A stretch of DNA of 64,000 nt from assembly GCA_963842835.1 (NCBI GenBank), contig CAWJIB010000003.1:248001-312000 (forward strand), read 5' to 3'. This DNA is from Roseiarcus sp963842835 (GTDB taxonomy: Bacteria; Pseudomonadota; Alphaproteobacteria; Rhizobiales; Beijerinckiaceae). A model generated the notes under the pieces. It searched no databases. It had not been told where the DNA came from and was given only the letters and a program-made list of their open reading frames with translations. The position numbers and the translations under genes are program-made. This document shows positions 42,755 through 51,476 of this stretch, piece by piece; the stretch's first letter is position 1; each line of letters starts with the position of its first letter.

Positions 42755-43134
42755 TGTGGCGCTTTCTTCACGTCGTCGCCATCGGCGCGCTGATCGCCTC
42801 GGCGGCTTACGTCTACAGCGTCAAATATCAAACGATTTACGCCTCGGAGCAGATCGTCAAGACCCGCCATCTCATCAACAAGGAACGCGACGCGATCAAC
42901 CTGCTGCGCGCCGAATACGCGCACTTGATCCGCCCCGACCGCCTGCAGGCGCTCGCGGACAAGCAGCTCGAAATGCAACCGCTCGCGCTCAACCAGATCG
43001 TCAAGGCGGACGACCTGCCCGAACCCGCGGCGAAGGTCGACTCGATCGGCCGCAAGCTCGAGTCGCTCGGCCTGCTCGGGCAGTCGGCGACGCCGAACGC
43101 CGGCATCACCGGCGCGACGCCACCCCTGAGGTAG
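42754..43134 (+). CDS. ftsL: Cell division protein FtsL
   Basis: A 126-residue bitopic protein. A single N-terminal transmembrane helix (RFLHVVAIGALIASAAYVYSV, about 3-23) is followed by a periplasmic coiled coil (IYASEQIVKTRHLINKERDAINLLRAEYAHLIRPDRLQALADKQL) and a Pro/Ala-rich tail. It is the expected partner of FtsB and FtsQ in activating septal wall synthesis. Sequence conservation in the family is low; the call rests on topology and on the position between rsmH and ftsI. Confidence 0.88.
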   Translation: MWRFLHVVAIGALIASAAYVYSVKYQTIYASEQIVKTRHLINKERDAINLLRAEYAHLIRPDRLQALADKQLEMQPLALNQIVKADDLPEPAAKVDSIGRKLESLGLLGQSATPNAGITGATPPLR

Positions 43135-43137
43135 GGC

Positions 43138-44955
43138 ATGTCCGAAACCTCCGCCAACGCCGAAAAGATCGCCGACGCTTCCCCCGAAGCGAGCGCGTCC
43201 GGCTCCGCCGCAGCGGGCGGAAACTGGATCGGGCGCGTGCAGGCGACGGCGCGCGATCTCTTTTCGACGCGGCTCGACAAGAGCGGCGGCCGCATTCGAT
43301 TGATCGTCTTCGCCATGCTCGCGGCCTATGTCGGCATCGCCGTCAAGCTCGTCGCGCTCGGGCTTTCGCACGATCCGCCGCAAACCCTGAAAGTGGCGGC
43401 CGATCAAGCCGCCTCCGGCGCGCGGCCCGACCTGCTCGACCGCAACGGCGAAATTCTCGCCACCGACGTCAAGACGATGTCCGTGTTCGCCGAACCGCGG
43501 CGCATCATCGACAAGGACGAGGCGGTGGAGCTGATCACGGCGGTCCTGCCGGACGTCGACGCCAAGGAGCTGCGCGAGCGCCTCGGCTCGAAGAAGGGCT
43601 TCGTCTGGGTCAAGCGACAGGTGACCGCGAAGGAGCAGGAGGAAATCTTCCGCCTCGGACTTCCCGGCGTCGGTTTCTTCCCCGAGAACAAGCGCGTCTA
43701 TCCCAACGGACCGCTCGGCGCGCACGTGATCGGTTTTGTCGACAAGGACAATATCGGCATCGCAGGGATGGAGAAGTATCTCGATCAGCAAAGCCTCACC
43801 GATCCGCACGTCGCGGGTTTCAGCGTCGATCCGGATTCGCTGAAGCCGGTGCGCCTGTCCCTGGACCTGAAAGCGACGCACGCCTTGCGCGACGAATTGG
43901 CGGCGGGGATCGAACGGTTCCGCGCCAAGGCGGCGGCCGGCGCGATCATCGACGTCAACACCGGCGAGATCATCGCGCTGGAATCGCTTCCCGACTTCGA
44001 TCCCAATGATCCCGGCGACGTCAAAGACCCGGAGAAAATCAATCGCGTCAACGTCGGCGTCTATGAAATGGGCTCGACGTTCAAGGCCATTTCGATCGCG
44101 ATGGCGCTCGAATTGGGCAAGGTGAACCTCAATTCGCGCATCGACGCGCGCGAAAGCTTGCGCTACGGACGTTTCACGATTCATGATTTCCACGCCACCC
44201 ATCGCGTGCTCACCGTCCCGGAGGTCTTCACCCATTCCTCGAACATCGGCACCGCGCGCATGGCGCTGATGGTCGGCGTCGAAGGGCATCAGGCGTTCTT
44301 GAAAAAGATGGGACAGCTCGATCGGCTGCGCACGGAATTGCCGGAGAGCGCCGAGCCGCTCGTGCCGAAGCGCTGGAGCGAATTGAACACCATGACCATC
44401 GCCTTCGGCCAGGGCCTCAACGTCGCGCCGATCCAGGCGCTGATGGCGGTCGCCGCTCTGGTCAACGGCGGCAATCTGATGACGCCGACCTTCCTGCCGC
44501 GCAGCGAGGCCGAGGCCGCTGCGGTCGCCCATCGCGTCGTCAGCCCGCAGACGTCCGAGTCAATGCGCTATCTCATGCGCGCCAACGCGACCCACGGCTC
44601 GGCGGGATTCGCCAACATTCCCGGCTATTACGTGGGCGGCAAGACGGGCACGGCGGACAAGATCGTCCACGGCCATTATTCCCAGGACAAGGTGTTCACG
44701 ACCTTCATGGCCATGACGCCCGCCGACAAGCCGAAGTATCTCTACCTCGTGATGTACGACGAGCCGCAGGGATTGCCCGAGGACGGCGGCTACCATACCG
44801 CCGCGCACAACGCCGGTCGCACCACCGGGCGGCTCGTCGAGCGCGTGGAGCCGCTCGAAGGCGTGCCGCCGGCGAGCAAGTTCCCAGACCAGCCGTTTCC
44901 GCTGCTCGCGCGCCTCGGGTATGGCTATGACGCGGACAAGGTGGGCAAGGAGTGA
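43138..44955 (+). CDS. ftsI: Peptidoglycan transpeptidase FtsI (PBP3)
   Basis: A 605-residue class B penicillin-binding protein. An N-terminal cytoplasmic tail (1-52) precedes the transmembrane helix (about 53-75, IRLIVFAMLAAYVGIAVKLVAL). The pedestal domain begins RPDLLDRNGEILATDV. The transpeptidase domain has S313-T-F-K316 (catalytic Ser), S366-S-N368 and K501-T-G503. It cross-links septal peptidoglycan together with FtsW. The ATG at 43138 is three bases past the ftsL stop. The murE GTG overlaps its stop. The C-terminus (about 575-605) extends a little past the catalytic domain. Confidence 0.95.
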   Translation: MSETSANAEKIADASPEASASGSAAAGGNWIGRVQATARDLFSTRLDKSGGRIRLIVFAMLAAYVGIAVKLVALGLSHDPPQTLKVAADQAASGARPDLLDRNGEILATDVKTMSVFAEPRRIIDKDEAVELITAVLPDVDAKELRERLGSKKGFVWVKRQVTAKEQEEIFRLGLPGVGFFPENKRVYPNGPLGAHVIGFVDKDNIGIAGMEKYLDQQSLTDPHVAGFSVDPDSLKPVRLSLDLKATHALRDELAAGIERFRAKAAAGAIIDVNTGEIIALESLPDFDPNDPGDVKDPEKINRVNVGVYEMGSTFKAISIAMALELGKVNLNSRIDARESLRYGRFTIHDFHATHRVLTVPEVFTHSSNIGTARMALMVGVEGHQAFLKKMGQLDRLRTELPESAEPLVPKRWSELNTMTIAFGQGLNVAPIQALMAVAALVNGGNLMTPTFLPRSEAEAAAVAHRVVSPQTSESMRYLMRANATHGSAGFANIPGYYVGGKTGTADKIVHGHYSQDKVFTTFMAMTPADKPKYLYLVMYDEPQGLPEDGGYHTAAHNAGRTTGRLVERVEPLEGVPPASKFPDQPFPLLARLGYGYDADKVGKE

Positions 44956-46394
44956 GGCGACTCGGCGAAATCCTCGATCTGAGCGGACCCGACGCCGCGC
45001 TGGCTTCGCGCGAGATCGGCGGGATTTGCGCTGACAGCCGCAAGGTCAGGCCCGGCGACGCGTTCTTTGCGATTCCCGGCGTCAAGAGCGACGGCTTGGC
45101 CTACGCCGCGCAAGCCCTCGAAAAGGGCGCCAGCGTGATCGTCGGCGAGCGCGCGCCCGATTTCGCCGCGCCGGCCTTCGTGCGCGTCGCCGACGCGCGG
45201 GCTGCGCTCGCGCTGGCCGCGACGCGCTTCTACCCGCGCCAGCCCGAGCTCATCGTCGGGATCACCGGCACGAGCGGCAAGACGTCCGTCGCCGCCTTCG
45301 TGCGGCAGATCTGGGCCTCGATGGGCTTTGAGGCGGCCTCGCTCGGCACGCTCGGCGTCGTCTCGCGTCCCCTCAACGTCTACGGCTCGCTAACCACGCC
45401 CGACCCGATTGCGCTGCACGAGACTCTGGATCGGCTTGCCGGCGCCGGCGTCACCCGTCTCGCCTTGGAGGCGTCTTCGCACGGCCTCGACCAGAAGCGC
45501 CTCGACGGCGTGCGCCTCGCGGCCGGCGCCTTTACCAATCTCAGCCGCGATCACATGGACTACCACGCGACGCCGGAGGATTATCTCGCCGCGAAGCTGC
45601 GCCTGTTTCGCGCGCTTCTGCCGGCCGGCGCGCCCGCCGTCGTCAACGCCGACAGCGACGTCGCGGCGCGCGTCGGCGCCGCCGCGAGGGAGCGCGGCTT
45701 GCGATTGTTCACGGTCGGGGCGCGCGGCGCCGATGTACGTCTGATTTCCACGAGCCGCGAGGGCTTCGCGACGCGCATCGCCCTCGAATGCGTCGGGCGC
45801 GTCTGGCGCGCGCTCCTGCCGCTGCCCGGCGACTTCCAGGTCTCAAACGCGCTTGTCGCGACGGGGCTCTGCGTCGCGACGGGCAGCGACCCCGGCGCCG
45901 TCTTCGCCGCGCTCGAGACGCTCAAGGGCGCGCCGGGCCGCCTCGAACGGGTCGGCGAACGCAGGGGCGCGCCGGTCTTCGTCGACTATGCGCATAAGCC
46001 CGACGCGTTGGAAAAGACCCTCGCCGCCTTGCGCCCATTCGTGCCGGGCCGCCTCATCGTCGTTTTTGGGTGCGGGGGCGACCGCGACGCCGGCAAGCGA
46101 CCGATCATGGGCGCCATAGCGGCGCGCGGCGCCGACGCGGCGATCGTCACCGACGACAATCCGCGATCGGAAGATCCGGCGGCGATCCGCGCCGCGATTC
46201 TGGCGGCGGCGCCGGGCGCGCTGGAGATCGCCGACCGCGCCGAGGCGATCCGCGTCGCGATCGCGATGCTCGGGCCGGGCGATGCGCTGGTGATCGCCGG
46301 CAAGGGTCATGAAACCGGCCAAATCATCGGCGAACGGACTGTGCCGTTTTCCGACGCCGAGACAGCGCGGGCGGCGCTGCAGGAGGCGGCATGA
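44952..46394 (+). CDS. murE: UDP-MurNAc-tripeptide ligase MurE
   Basis: A 480-residue Mur ligase. The N-terminal UDP-MurNAc domain has ICADSRKVRPGDAFFAIPG; the ATP loop is GITGTSGKTS (104-112); then SLTTPDPIALHETL, EASSHGLDQKRL, NLSRDHMDYHATPEDYLAAKLRLF with the carbamylated-Lys region, and DYAHKPDALEKTLAALRPF. The DNPRSEDP motif in the C-terminal domain marks specificity for meso-diaminopimelate rather than lysine. The start is GTG overlapping the ftsI stop. Its own stop overlaps the murF ATG. Confidence 0.95.
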   Translation: MRRLGEILDLSGPDAALASREIGGICADSRKVRPGDAFFAIPGVKSDGLAYAAQALEKGASVIVGERAPDFAAPAFVRVADARAALALAATRFYPRQPELIVGITGTSGKTSVAAFVRQIWASMGFEAASLGTLGVVSRPLNVYGSLTTPDPIALHETLDRLAGAGVTRLALEASSHGLDQKRLDGVRLAAGAFTNLSRDHMDYHATPEDYLAAKLRLFRALLPAGAPAVVNADSDVAARVGAAARERGLRLFTVGARGADVRLISTSREGFATRIALECVGRVWRALLPLPGDFQVSNALVATGLCVATGSDPGAVFAALETLKGAPGRLERVGERRGAPVFVDYAHKPDALEKTLAALRPFVPGRLIVVFGCGGDRDAGKRPIMGAIAARGADAAIVTDDNPRSEDPAAIRAAILAAAPGALEIADRAEAIRVAIAMLGPGDALVIAGKGHETGQIIGERTVPFSDAETARAALQEAA

Positions 46395-47809
46395 GCGAGA
46401 CGCTATGGACCGAAGCCGAATTGACCCGGACGCTGGGCGCGCCGAGCGCGCCTGCGCGCGCGCGCGTCGGCGGCGTTTCGATCGACACGCGAACGCTTCA
46501 GCCCGGCGACTTGTTTTTCGCCATCAAGGGCGAGGTCCACGACGGCCATGACCATGTCGCGCGCGCCTTCGAGGCGGGCGCCGCGGCCGCCGTGATCGCG
46601 AATGCGCGCGGGCGCGACCTTGCCGCGCACGAGGCGACCTTCGGCGTTGAGGACACCTTGCGCGCGCTGGAGCGGCTCGGGCGGGCGGCGCGCGCGCGCT
46701 CGGGCGCCCGAATCGTCGCAGTGACCGGCTCGGTCGGCAAGACGAGCGCCAAGGAAATGCTGCGCGTCGCGCTGGCGAAGGCGGGACCGACCCACGCCTC
46801 GGCCGCGTCCTACAACAATCATTGGGGCGTGCCGCTGACCCTTTCGCGCATGCCCGCAAACGCCGCCTTCGGCGTCGTCGAGATCGGCATGAATCATGCC
46901 GGCGAGATCACGCCGCTGGTCGCGATGGCGCGCCCGCATGTGGCGCTGGTGACGACGATCGCGCCGGTTCATGTCGAGCATCTCGGCTCGATCGAGGCCA
47001 TCGCCGACGCCAAGGCCGAAATTTTCTCCGCGTTTGAACCGGACGCCGCGGCGATCCTCAATCGCGACGCGGCGCAATTCGACCGGCTGGAGCGCAGCGC
47101 GCGCGCGCGCGGCGCGCGAGTGCTGACCTTCGGCGCCGATGCGATATGCGACGCGCGCCTCCTCGACGTGGCCGAGGACGACGGCGGATCGCGCATTCGC
47201 GCGCACGTGCTCGGGCACGAGCTCGCGTTCACGCTCGGCGCGCCGGGCGTTCACATGGCGCAAAACGCCCTCGGCGTCTTGCTCGCGGCCGACGCGCTGG
47301 GGGCCGACCTCGATCGCGCCGCGGCGGCGCTCGCCGAATTCGCGCCGCAAAAGGGGCGCGGCGAACGCTTCACGCTGCAAAGCCCGACCGGCCCCTTCAC
47401 GGTCATCGACGAGAGCTATAACGCCAATCCGGCTTCCATGCGTGCCGCCCTGGCGCTGCTCGGCGCCGCACGGCCGGGCGCCCAGGGGCGACGCATCGCC
47501 GTGATCGGCGACATGTTGGAGCTTGGCCCGGGCGGCGCCGAAATGCACGCGGCGCTGGCCGGCGTTCTCAGCGAGAACCGCGTCGATCTCATCTTCGGGG
47601 CGGGCCCGTTGACGCGCGCCCTGTTCGACGCGGCGCCGGCGGCGATGCGCGCGGCCTGGGCCGAGCGCTCGCGAGACATTCAAGCCGAATTGACGAGTGC
47701 GCTGCGCGGCGGCGACGTCGTGATGGTCAAGGGTTCGAATGGCAGTCGCATGGGGCCAGTCGTGGCCGGGCTTCGCGAACATTTTTCATCCGCCAAGGCG
47801 CGGCAGTAG
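46391..47809 (+). CDS. murF: UDP-MurNAc-tripeptide-D-Ala-D-Ala ligase MurF
   Basis: A 472-residue Mur ligase that adds D-Ala-D-Ala to complete the stem peptide. Segments are GGVSIDTRTLQPGDLFFAIKGEVHDGHD, the P-loop AVTGSVGKTSAKEMLR (about 113-127), SYNNHWGVPLTLSRMP, VEIGMNHAGEITPL and IDESYNANPASMRAALALLG, ending with VMVKGSNGSRMGPVV. The ATG overlaps the murE TGA with AGGAGG immediately upstream. It is followed nine bases later by mraY. All three Mur ligase domains appear complete. Confidence 0.95.
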   Translation: MSETLWTEAELTRTLGAPSAPARARVGGVSIDTRTLQPGDLFFAIKGEVHDGHDHVARAFEAGAAAAVIANARGRDLAAHEATFGVEDTLRALERLGRAARARSGARIVAVTGSVGKTSAKEMLRVALAKAGPTHASAASYNNHWGVPLTLSRMPANAAFGVVEIGMNHAGEITPLVAMARPHVALVTTIAPVHVEHLGSIEAIADAKAEIFSAFEPDAAAILNRDAAQFDRLERSARARGARVLTFGADAICDARLLDVAEDDGGSRIRAHVLGHELAFTLGAPGVHMAQNALGVLLAADALGADLDRAAAALAEFAPQKGRGERFTLQSPTGPFTVIDESYNANPASMRAALALLGAARPGAQGRRIAVIGDMLELGPGGAEMHAALAGVLSENRVDLIFGAGPLTRALFDAAPAAMRAAWAERSRDIQAELTSALRGGDVVMVKGSNGSRMGPVVAGLREHFSSAKARQ

Positions 47810-47818
47810 GAAACGTCG

Positions 47819-48901
47819 ATGCTGACTTGGCTGACAGATCTTTCGCATGTGGCGGGCATATTCAATCTGTTCCGCTACCTGACGTTTCGCACGCTCGGGG
47901 CGGCGACGACCGGGTTGCTGCTCGTCTTCTTTTTCGGCCCGATGATCATTTCGGCGCTGCGCCTCAAGCAGGGCAAGGGCCAGCCGATCCGCGCCGACGG
48001 GCCAGCGTCTCATCTGCTGACGAAAAAGGGCACGCCGACGATGGGCGGGCTGATGATCCTGTTCGGTCTCTTCGCCTCGTCGCTGCTGTGGGCGAGTCTG
48101 ACGAGCCCCTATGTCTGGATCGTGCTTTTCGTCACCGCCGGCTTCGCCGGGATCGGCTTCTACGACGATTATCTCAAGGTGACGAAGCAATCGCATCTCG
48201 GCTTTTCCGGCCGGGCGCGGCTCGCCGGCGAATTCCTCATCGCGCTCATCGCGTGTTATGCGATGATGCGCATCGGCGGGGTCGGCGCGAGTTCGCTCGC
48301 GGTGCCGTTCGTCAACGGCTATGTCGTCGATCTCGGCTGGGCGTTTCTGTTGTTCGGCCCGTTCGTCATCGTCGCCTTCGGCAACGCGGTCAATTTGACC
48401 GACGGGCTCGATGGGCTGGCGATCGTGCCGGTGATGATCGCCGCGGCGACCCTCGGGGTCATCGCGTATTTCGCGGGCAATCTGCTCTATTCGCGATATC
48501 TGCTCATCAATCACATTCCCTATGCCGGCGATCTGATGGTCATTTGCGGGGCCCTCATCGGCGCCGGCGTCGGCTTTCTCTGGTTCAACGCGCCGCCGGC
48601 GCAAATCTTCATGGGCGACACCGGTTCGCTGGCGCTCGGCGGATTGCTGGGGACGACGGCCGTGGCGATCAAGCACGAAATCGTGCTCGCGATCATCGGC
48701 GGTCTGTTCGTGATCGAGGCGCTGTCGGTGGTGGTGCAGGTCGCCTCGTTCAAACTGACGGGTAGGCGCGTCTTTCGCATGGCGCCCATTCATCATCATT
48801 TCGAGCAGCTCGGCTGGTCCGAGCCGCAGATCGTCATGCGTTTTTGGATCATCGCCTTCGTGCTCGCGATGATCGGCCTCGCGACGTTGAAGCTGAGGTG
48901 A
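47819..48901 (+). CDS. mraY: Phospho-MurNAc-pentapeptide translocase MraY
   Basis: A 360-residue polytopic membrane enzyme with about ten helices. Catalytic motifs are GTPTMGGLMIL, FYDDYLKVTKQSHLGF (DD pair), GNAVNLTDGLDGLAIVPVM (third Asp region), FMGDTGSLALGG and the cytoplasmic APIHHHFEQLGWSEPQIVMRFW. It transfers phospho-MurNAc-pentapeptide to undecaprenyl phosphate to make lipid I. It depends on the carrier recycled by UppP, encoded elsewhere in the window. Its TGA is three bases from the murD ATG. Confidence 0.96.
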   Translation: MLTWLTDLSHVAGIFNLFRYLTFRTLGAATTGLLLVFFFGPMIISALRLKQGKGQPIRADGPASHLLTKKGTPTMGGLMILFGLFASSLLWASLTSPYVWIVLFVTAGFAGIGFYDDYLKVTKQSHLGFSGRARLAGEFLIALIACYAMMRIGGVGASSLAVPFVNGYVVDLGWAFLLFGPFVIVAFGNAVNLTDGLDGLAIVPVMIAAATLGVIAYFAGNLLYSRYLLINHIPYAGDLMVICGALIGAGVGFLWFNAPPAQIFMGDTGSLALGGLLGTTAVAIKHEIVLAIIGGLFVIEALSVVVQVASFKLTGRRVFRMAPIHHHFEQLGWSEPQIVMRFWIIAFVLAMIGLATLKLR

Positions 48902-48903
48902 GC

Positions 48904-50337
48904 ATGACGCCGGTCGAAACCCTTCGCGGTCGGAAAGTTGCGCTGTTCGGGCTCGGCGGCTCGGGCCTCTCGACTTTGCGCGCGCTCGCCGCCGGCGGCG
49001 CCGACGTCGCGGCGTGGGACGACGACGAAAAGGCGCGCGCGCGCGCCCTCGAGGCCGGCTTCGCGCCGGTCGATCTGACCGCCGCCGACTGGCGGGGCTT
49101 CGCGACGCTCGTGCTCGCGCCGGGCGTGCCGCTGACGCACCCTAAGCCGCATTGGACGGTGGAGCGGGCGCGGGCGGCGGGCGTCGGGATCGTCGGCGAC
49201 ATCGAACTTTTCGCCCGCGAGCGCGCCGCGCGCGCGCCGCGCGCGCCTTTCGTGGCGGTCACGGGAACGAACGGCAAGTCGACGACGACCGCGCTGATCG
49301 CGCATATCTTGCGCCAGGCCGGCCGCGAGGTCGCGATGGGCGGCAACATCGGCGTGCCGATCCTCGACCTGCCGCCGCCTTCCGATGCGCGCGTTCACGT
49401 CGTCGAATGCTCCTCCTTCCAAATCGATCTGGCGCCGTCGCTCGCGCCGAGCGTCGGCGCGCTGATCAATATCAGCCCCGATCATCTCGACCGGCACGGG
49501 ACGCTGGAAAACTACGCCGCGATCAAGGAGCGCCTAGTCGCGCGCTCAGGCACGGCGCTGATCGGCGTCGATGATGCGCCTTGCCGCGCGATCGCCGCCC
49601 GCTTGCGTTCGAGCGAGGCGAAGAGCGGGGCGCCGCATGTCGTGGCCATTTCCGCCGCGCCTTCGCCCTTGGCCGATCTGTGGGTCGACGCTTCGTTCCT
49701 GATGGCCCGCGAAACCCCGCAGAGGCTGGCCGATCTTCGTCTCGCGCCGGCTCTGCGCGGCGCGCACAACGGCCAGAACGCCGCCTTCGCTTTCGCCGCC
49801 GCGCGCGCGCTGGGCCTCGGCGCCGAAGAGATCGCGCGCGGCATGGCCTCGTTTCCCGGCCTTGCCCATCGCATGGAGCAGGTCGGCCGGCTCGGCCGGG
49901 TTCTGTTCGTCAACGATTCCAAGGCGACCAACGCCGACGCCGCCGAGAAGGCGCTTCTCTCGTTCCGCGACATCTTTTGGATTCTCGGCGGCAAGGCGAA
50001 GGAAGGGGGCATCGAGCCGCTGCGCGCGCTATTCCCGCGCGTCGCCAAGGCCTATCTGATCGGCGCGGCGAGCGAAGATTTCGCCCGCACGCTCGGCGGC
50101 GAGGTCGCCTTCGAGCGATGCGGCGCGCTGGAGAACGCGCTTCGCGCCGCGGCGCGCGATGCGGCGCTCAGCGCGGCGGCGGAGCCGGTGGTCCTCTTGT
50201 CGCCGGCCTGCGCCTCCTACGATCAGTTCGCCAATTTCGAAGCGCGCGGCGATCGTTTCCGCGAGCTCGTCGCCGCGCTGATCGCGGCCTCGCGCGAGGC
50301 CGAGCCAGCCCCGATCCCTTGGAGGAGCCGATCATGA
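48904..50337 (+). CDS. murD: UDP-MurNAc-L-alanine-D-glutamate ligase MurD
   Basis: A 477-residue Mur ligase. The N-terminal Rossmann part is KVALFGLGGSGLSTLRALAAGGADVAAWDD; the P-loop is VTGTNGKSTTTALIAHIL (about 119-136), followed by GGNIGVPILDLPP, VVECSSFQIDLAPSLAPSVGALINISPDHLDRHGTLENYAAIK, GLAHRMEQVGRLGRVLFVNDSKATNADAAEKAL and LLSPACASYDQFANFEARGDRF. It adds D-Glu to UDP-MurNAc-L-Ala. Its stop overlaps the ftsW start (ATGA), with a strong GGAGGAG inside its own 3' end serving ftsW. Confidence 0.95.
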   Translation: MTPVETLRGRKVALFGLGGSGLSTLRALAAGGADVAAWDDDEKARARALEAGFAPVDLTAADWRGFATLVLAPGVPLTHPKPHWTVERARAAGVGIVGDIELFARERAARAPRAPFVAVTGTNGKSTTTALIAHILRQAGREVAMGGNIGVPILDLPPPSDARVHVVECSSFQIDLAPSLAPSVGALINISPDHLDRHGTLENYAAIKERLVARSGTALIGVDDAPCRAIAARLRSSEAKSGAPHVVAISAAPSPLADLWVDASFLMARETPQRLADLRLAPALRGAHNGQNAAFAFAAARALGLGAEEIARGMASFPGLAHRMEQVGRLGRVLFVNDSKATNADAAEKALLSFRDIFWILGGKAKEGGIEPLRALFPRVAKAYLIGAASEDFARTLGGEVAFERCGALENALRAAARDAALSAAAEPVVLLSPACASYDQFANFEARGDRFRELVAALIAASREAEPAPIPWRSRS

Positions 50338-51476
50338 TGTCCAGAGCGGAGCGCGGTCCCGTCGCCGATTGGTTTCGCAGCATCGATCCGTGGCTTCTCG
50401 GGTCGTTCGGCGCCTTGATGGTGGTCGGCGTGGTGATGGCGCTCGCGGCCAGCCCGGCGGTCGCCGAACGGCTCAATCTGTCGACGTTCCATTTCGTCAA
50501 TCGGCAGGCGGAGCTGCTGGCGCCCTCCGCCGCGTTGATGATCGCGACATCGTTCCTTTCGCCGCGCCACGTGCGCCGCGCGGCGCTGATCGTCTTCGTT
50601 CTCAGCATGGCGCTCATCATTCTCGCGCTGCTGTTCGGCGCTGAGGTCAAGGGCTCGCGCCGTTGGATTATGGGCGTGCAACCGTCCGAATTCATCAAGC
50701 CCGCCTTCGTCGTGCTCTGCGCCTGGGCTTTCGCGGAAGGCGGGCGCGCGGGATCGCCTGCGCTCGCGGGCAAGGCGTTCGCGTTCCTGCTGTTGCCGGC
50801 GACGATCATTCCGCTGATCCTGGAGCCGGACTTCGGGCAGACCATGCTGGTTTCCTTGGTTTGGGCGGCTCTGTTCTTCATGGCCGGCCTGCATTGGTTC
50901 TGGGTTCTGGGCCTGGGCGGCGCCGGCGCGGTCGGCGGCTTCGCGGCGTTCAAGCTGTCGCCGCACGTGCACGAGCGCGTGCTGCGTTTCATCGATCCCG
51001 ATTCCACGGGCGGCATGGTCGACACGTTCCAGGTCGACACCGCGCTGCAGAGCATTCTGTCGGGCGGCTGGCTCGGGCGAGGGCCGGGCGAGGGCGTCTA
51101 CAAGCGCATTCTCCCCGACGCCCACACCGACTTCGTGTTCGCCGTCACCGGCGAAGAATTCGGCATGATCGCGTGCCTCGCGCTGATCGGCTTCTTCGGT
51201 TTCATCGTCATCCGCGGTCTGTGGCTCGCCTTGCGCAACCAGGATCCGTTCTGCCGCTTCGCCGCGGCCGGGCTGACGCTGATGTTCGGCATACAGAGTT
51301 GGATCAATATGGCCGTCAACCTGCGCGCCATTCCCGCCAAGGGCATGACGCTGCCGTTCATCTCTTACGGCGGATCGTCCTTGCTCGCGCTCGGCCTCGG
51401 CATGGGCTTCCTCATCGCGCTGACGCGAAAGAGGCCGCTCGCCGCTCTCAACGTGAAACCGTCGGGCGCGGCGTGA
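50334..51476 (+). CDS. ftsW: Septal peptidoglycan glycosyltransferase FtsW
   Basis: A 380-residue SEDS-family membrane protein with about ten helices. Signature segments are VKGSRRWIMGVQPSEFIKPAFVVLCAW, ILEPDFGQTMLVSLVWAALFFMAGLHWFW, the catalytic-Asp loop region GEGVYKRILPDAHTDFVFAVTGEEFG, and SWINMAVNLRAIPAKGMTLPFISYGGSSLLALGLGMG. It polymerises septal glycan strands with FtsI. ATG at 50334 is used (a second ATG follows at once). Its stop overlaps the GTG of murG. Confidence 0.95.
   Translation: MMSRAERGPVADWFRSIDPWLLGSFGALMVVGVVMALAASPAVAERLNLSTFHFVNRQAELLAPSAALMIATSFLSPRHVRRAALIVFVLSMALIILALLFGAEVKGSRRWIMGVQPSEFIKPAFVVLCAWAFAEGGRAGSPALAGKAFAFLLLPATIIPLILEPDFGQTMLVSLVWAALFFMAGLHWFWVLGLGGAGAVGGFAAFKLSPHVHERVLRFIDPDSTGGMVDTFQVDTALQSILSGGWLGRGPGEGVYKRILPDAHTDFVFAVTGEEFGMIACLALIGFFGFIVIRGLWLALRNQDPFCRFAAAGLTLMFGIQSWINMAVNLRAIPAKGMTLPFISYGGSSLLALGLGMGFLIALTRKRPLAALNVKPSGAA

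Noticed and set aside
46403..47782. 459-codon open frame antisense to murF
   Set aside because: Arg/Ala-rich shadow frame; murF on the other strand has all Mur ligase motifs.
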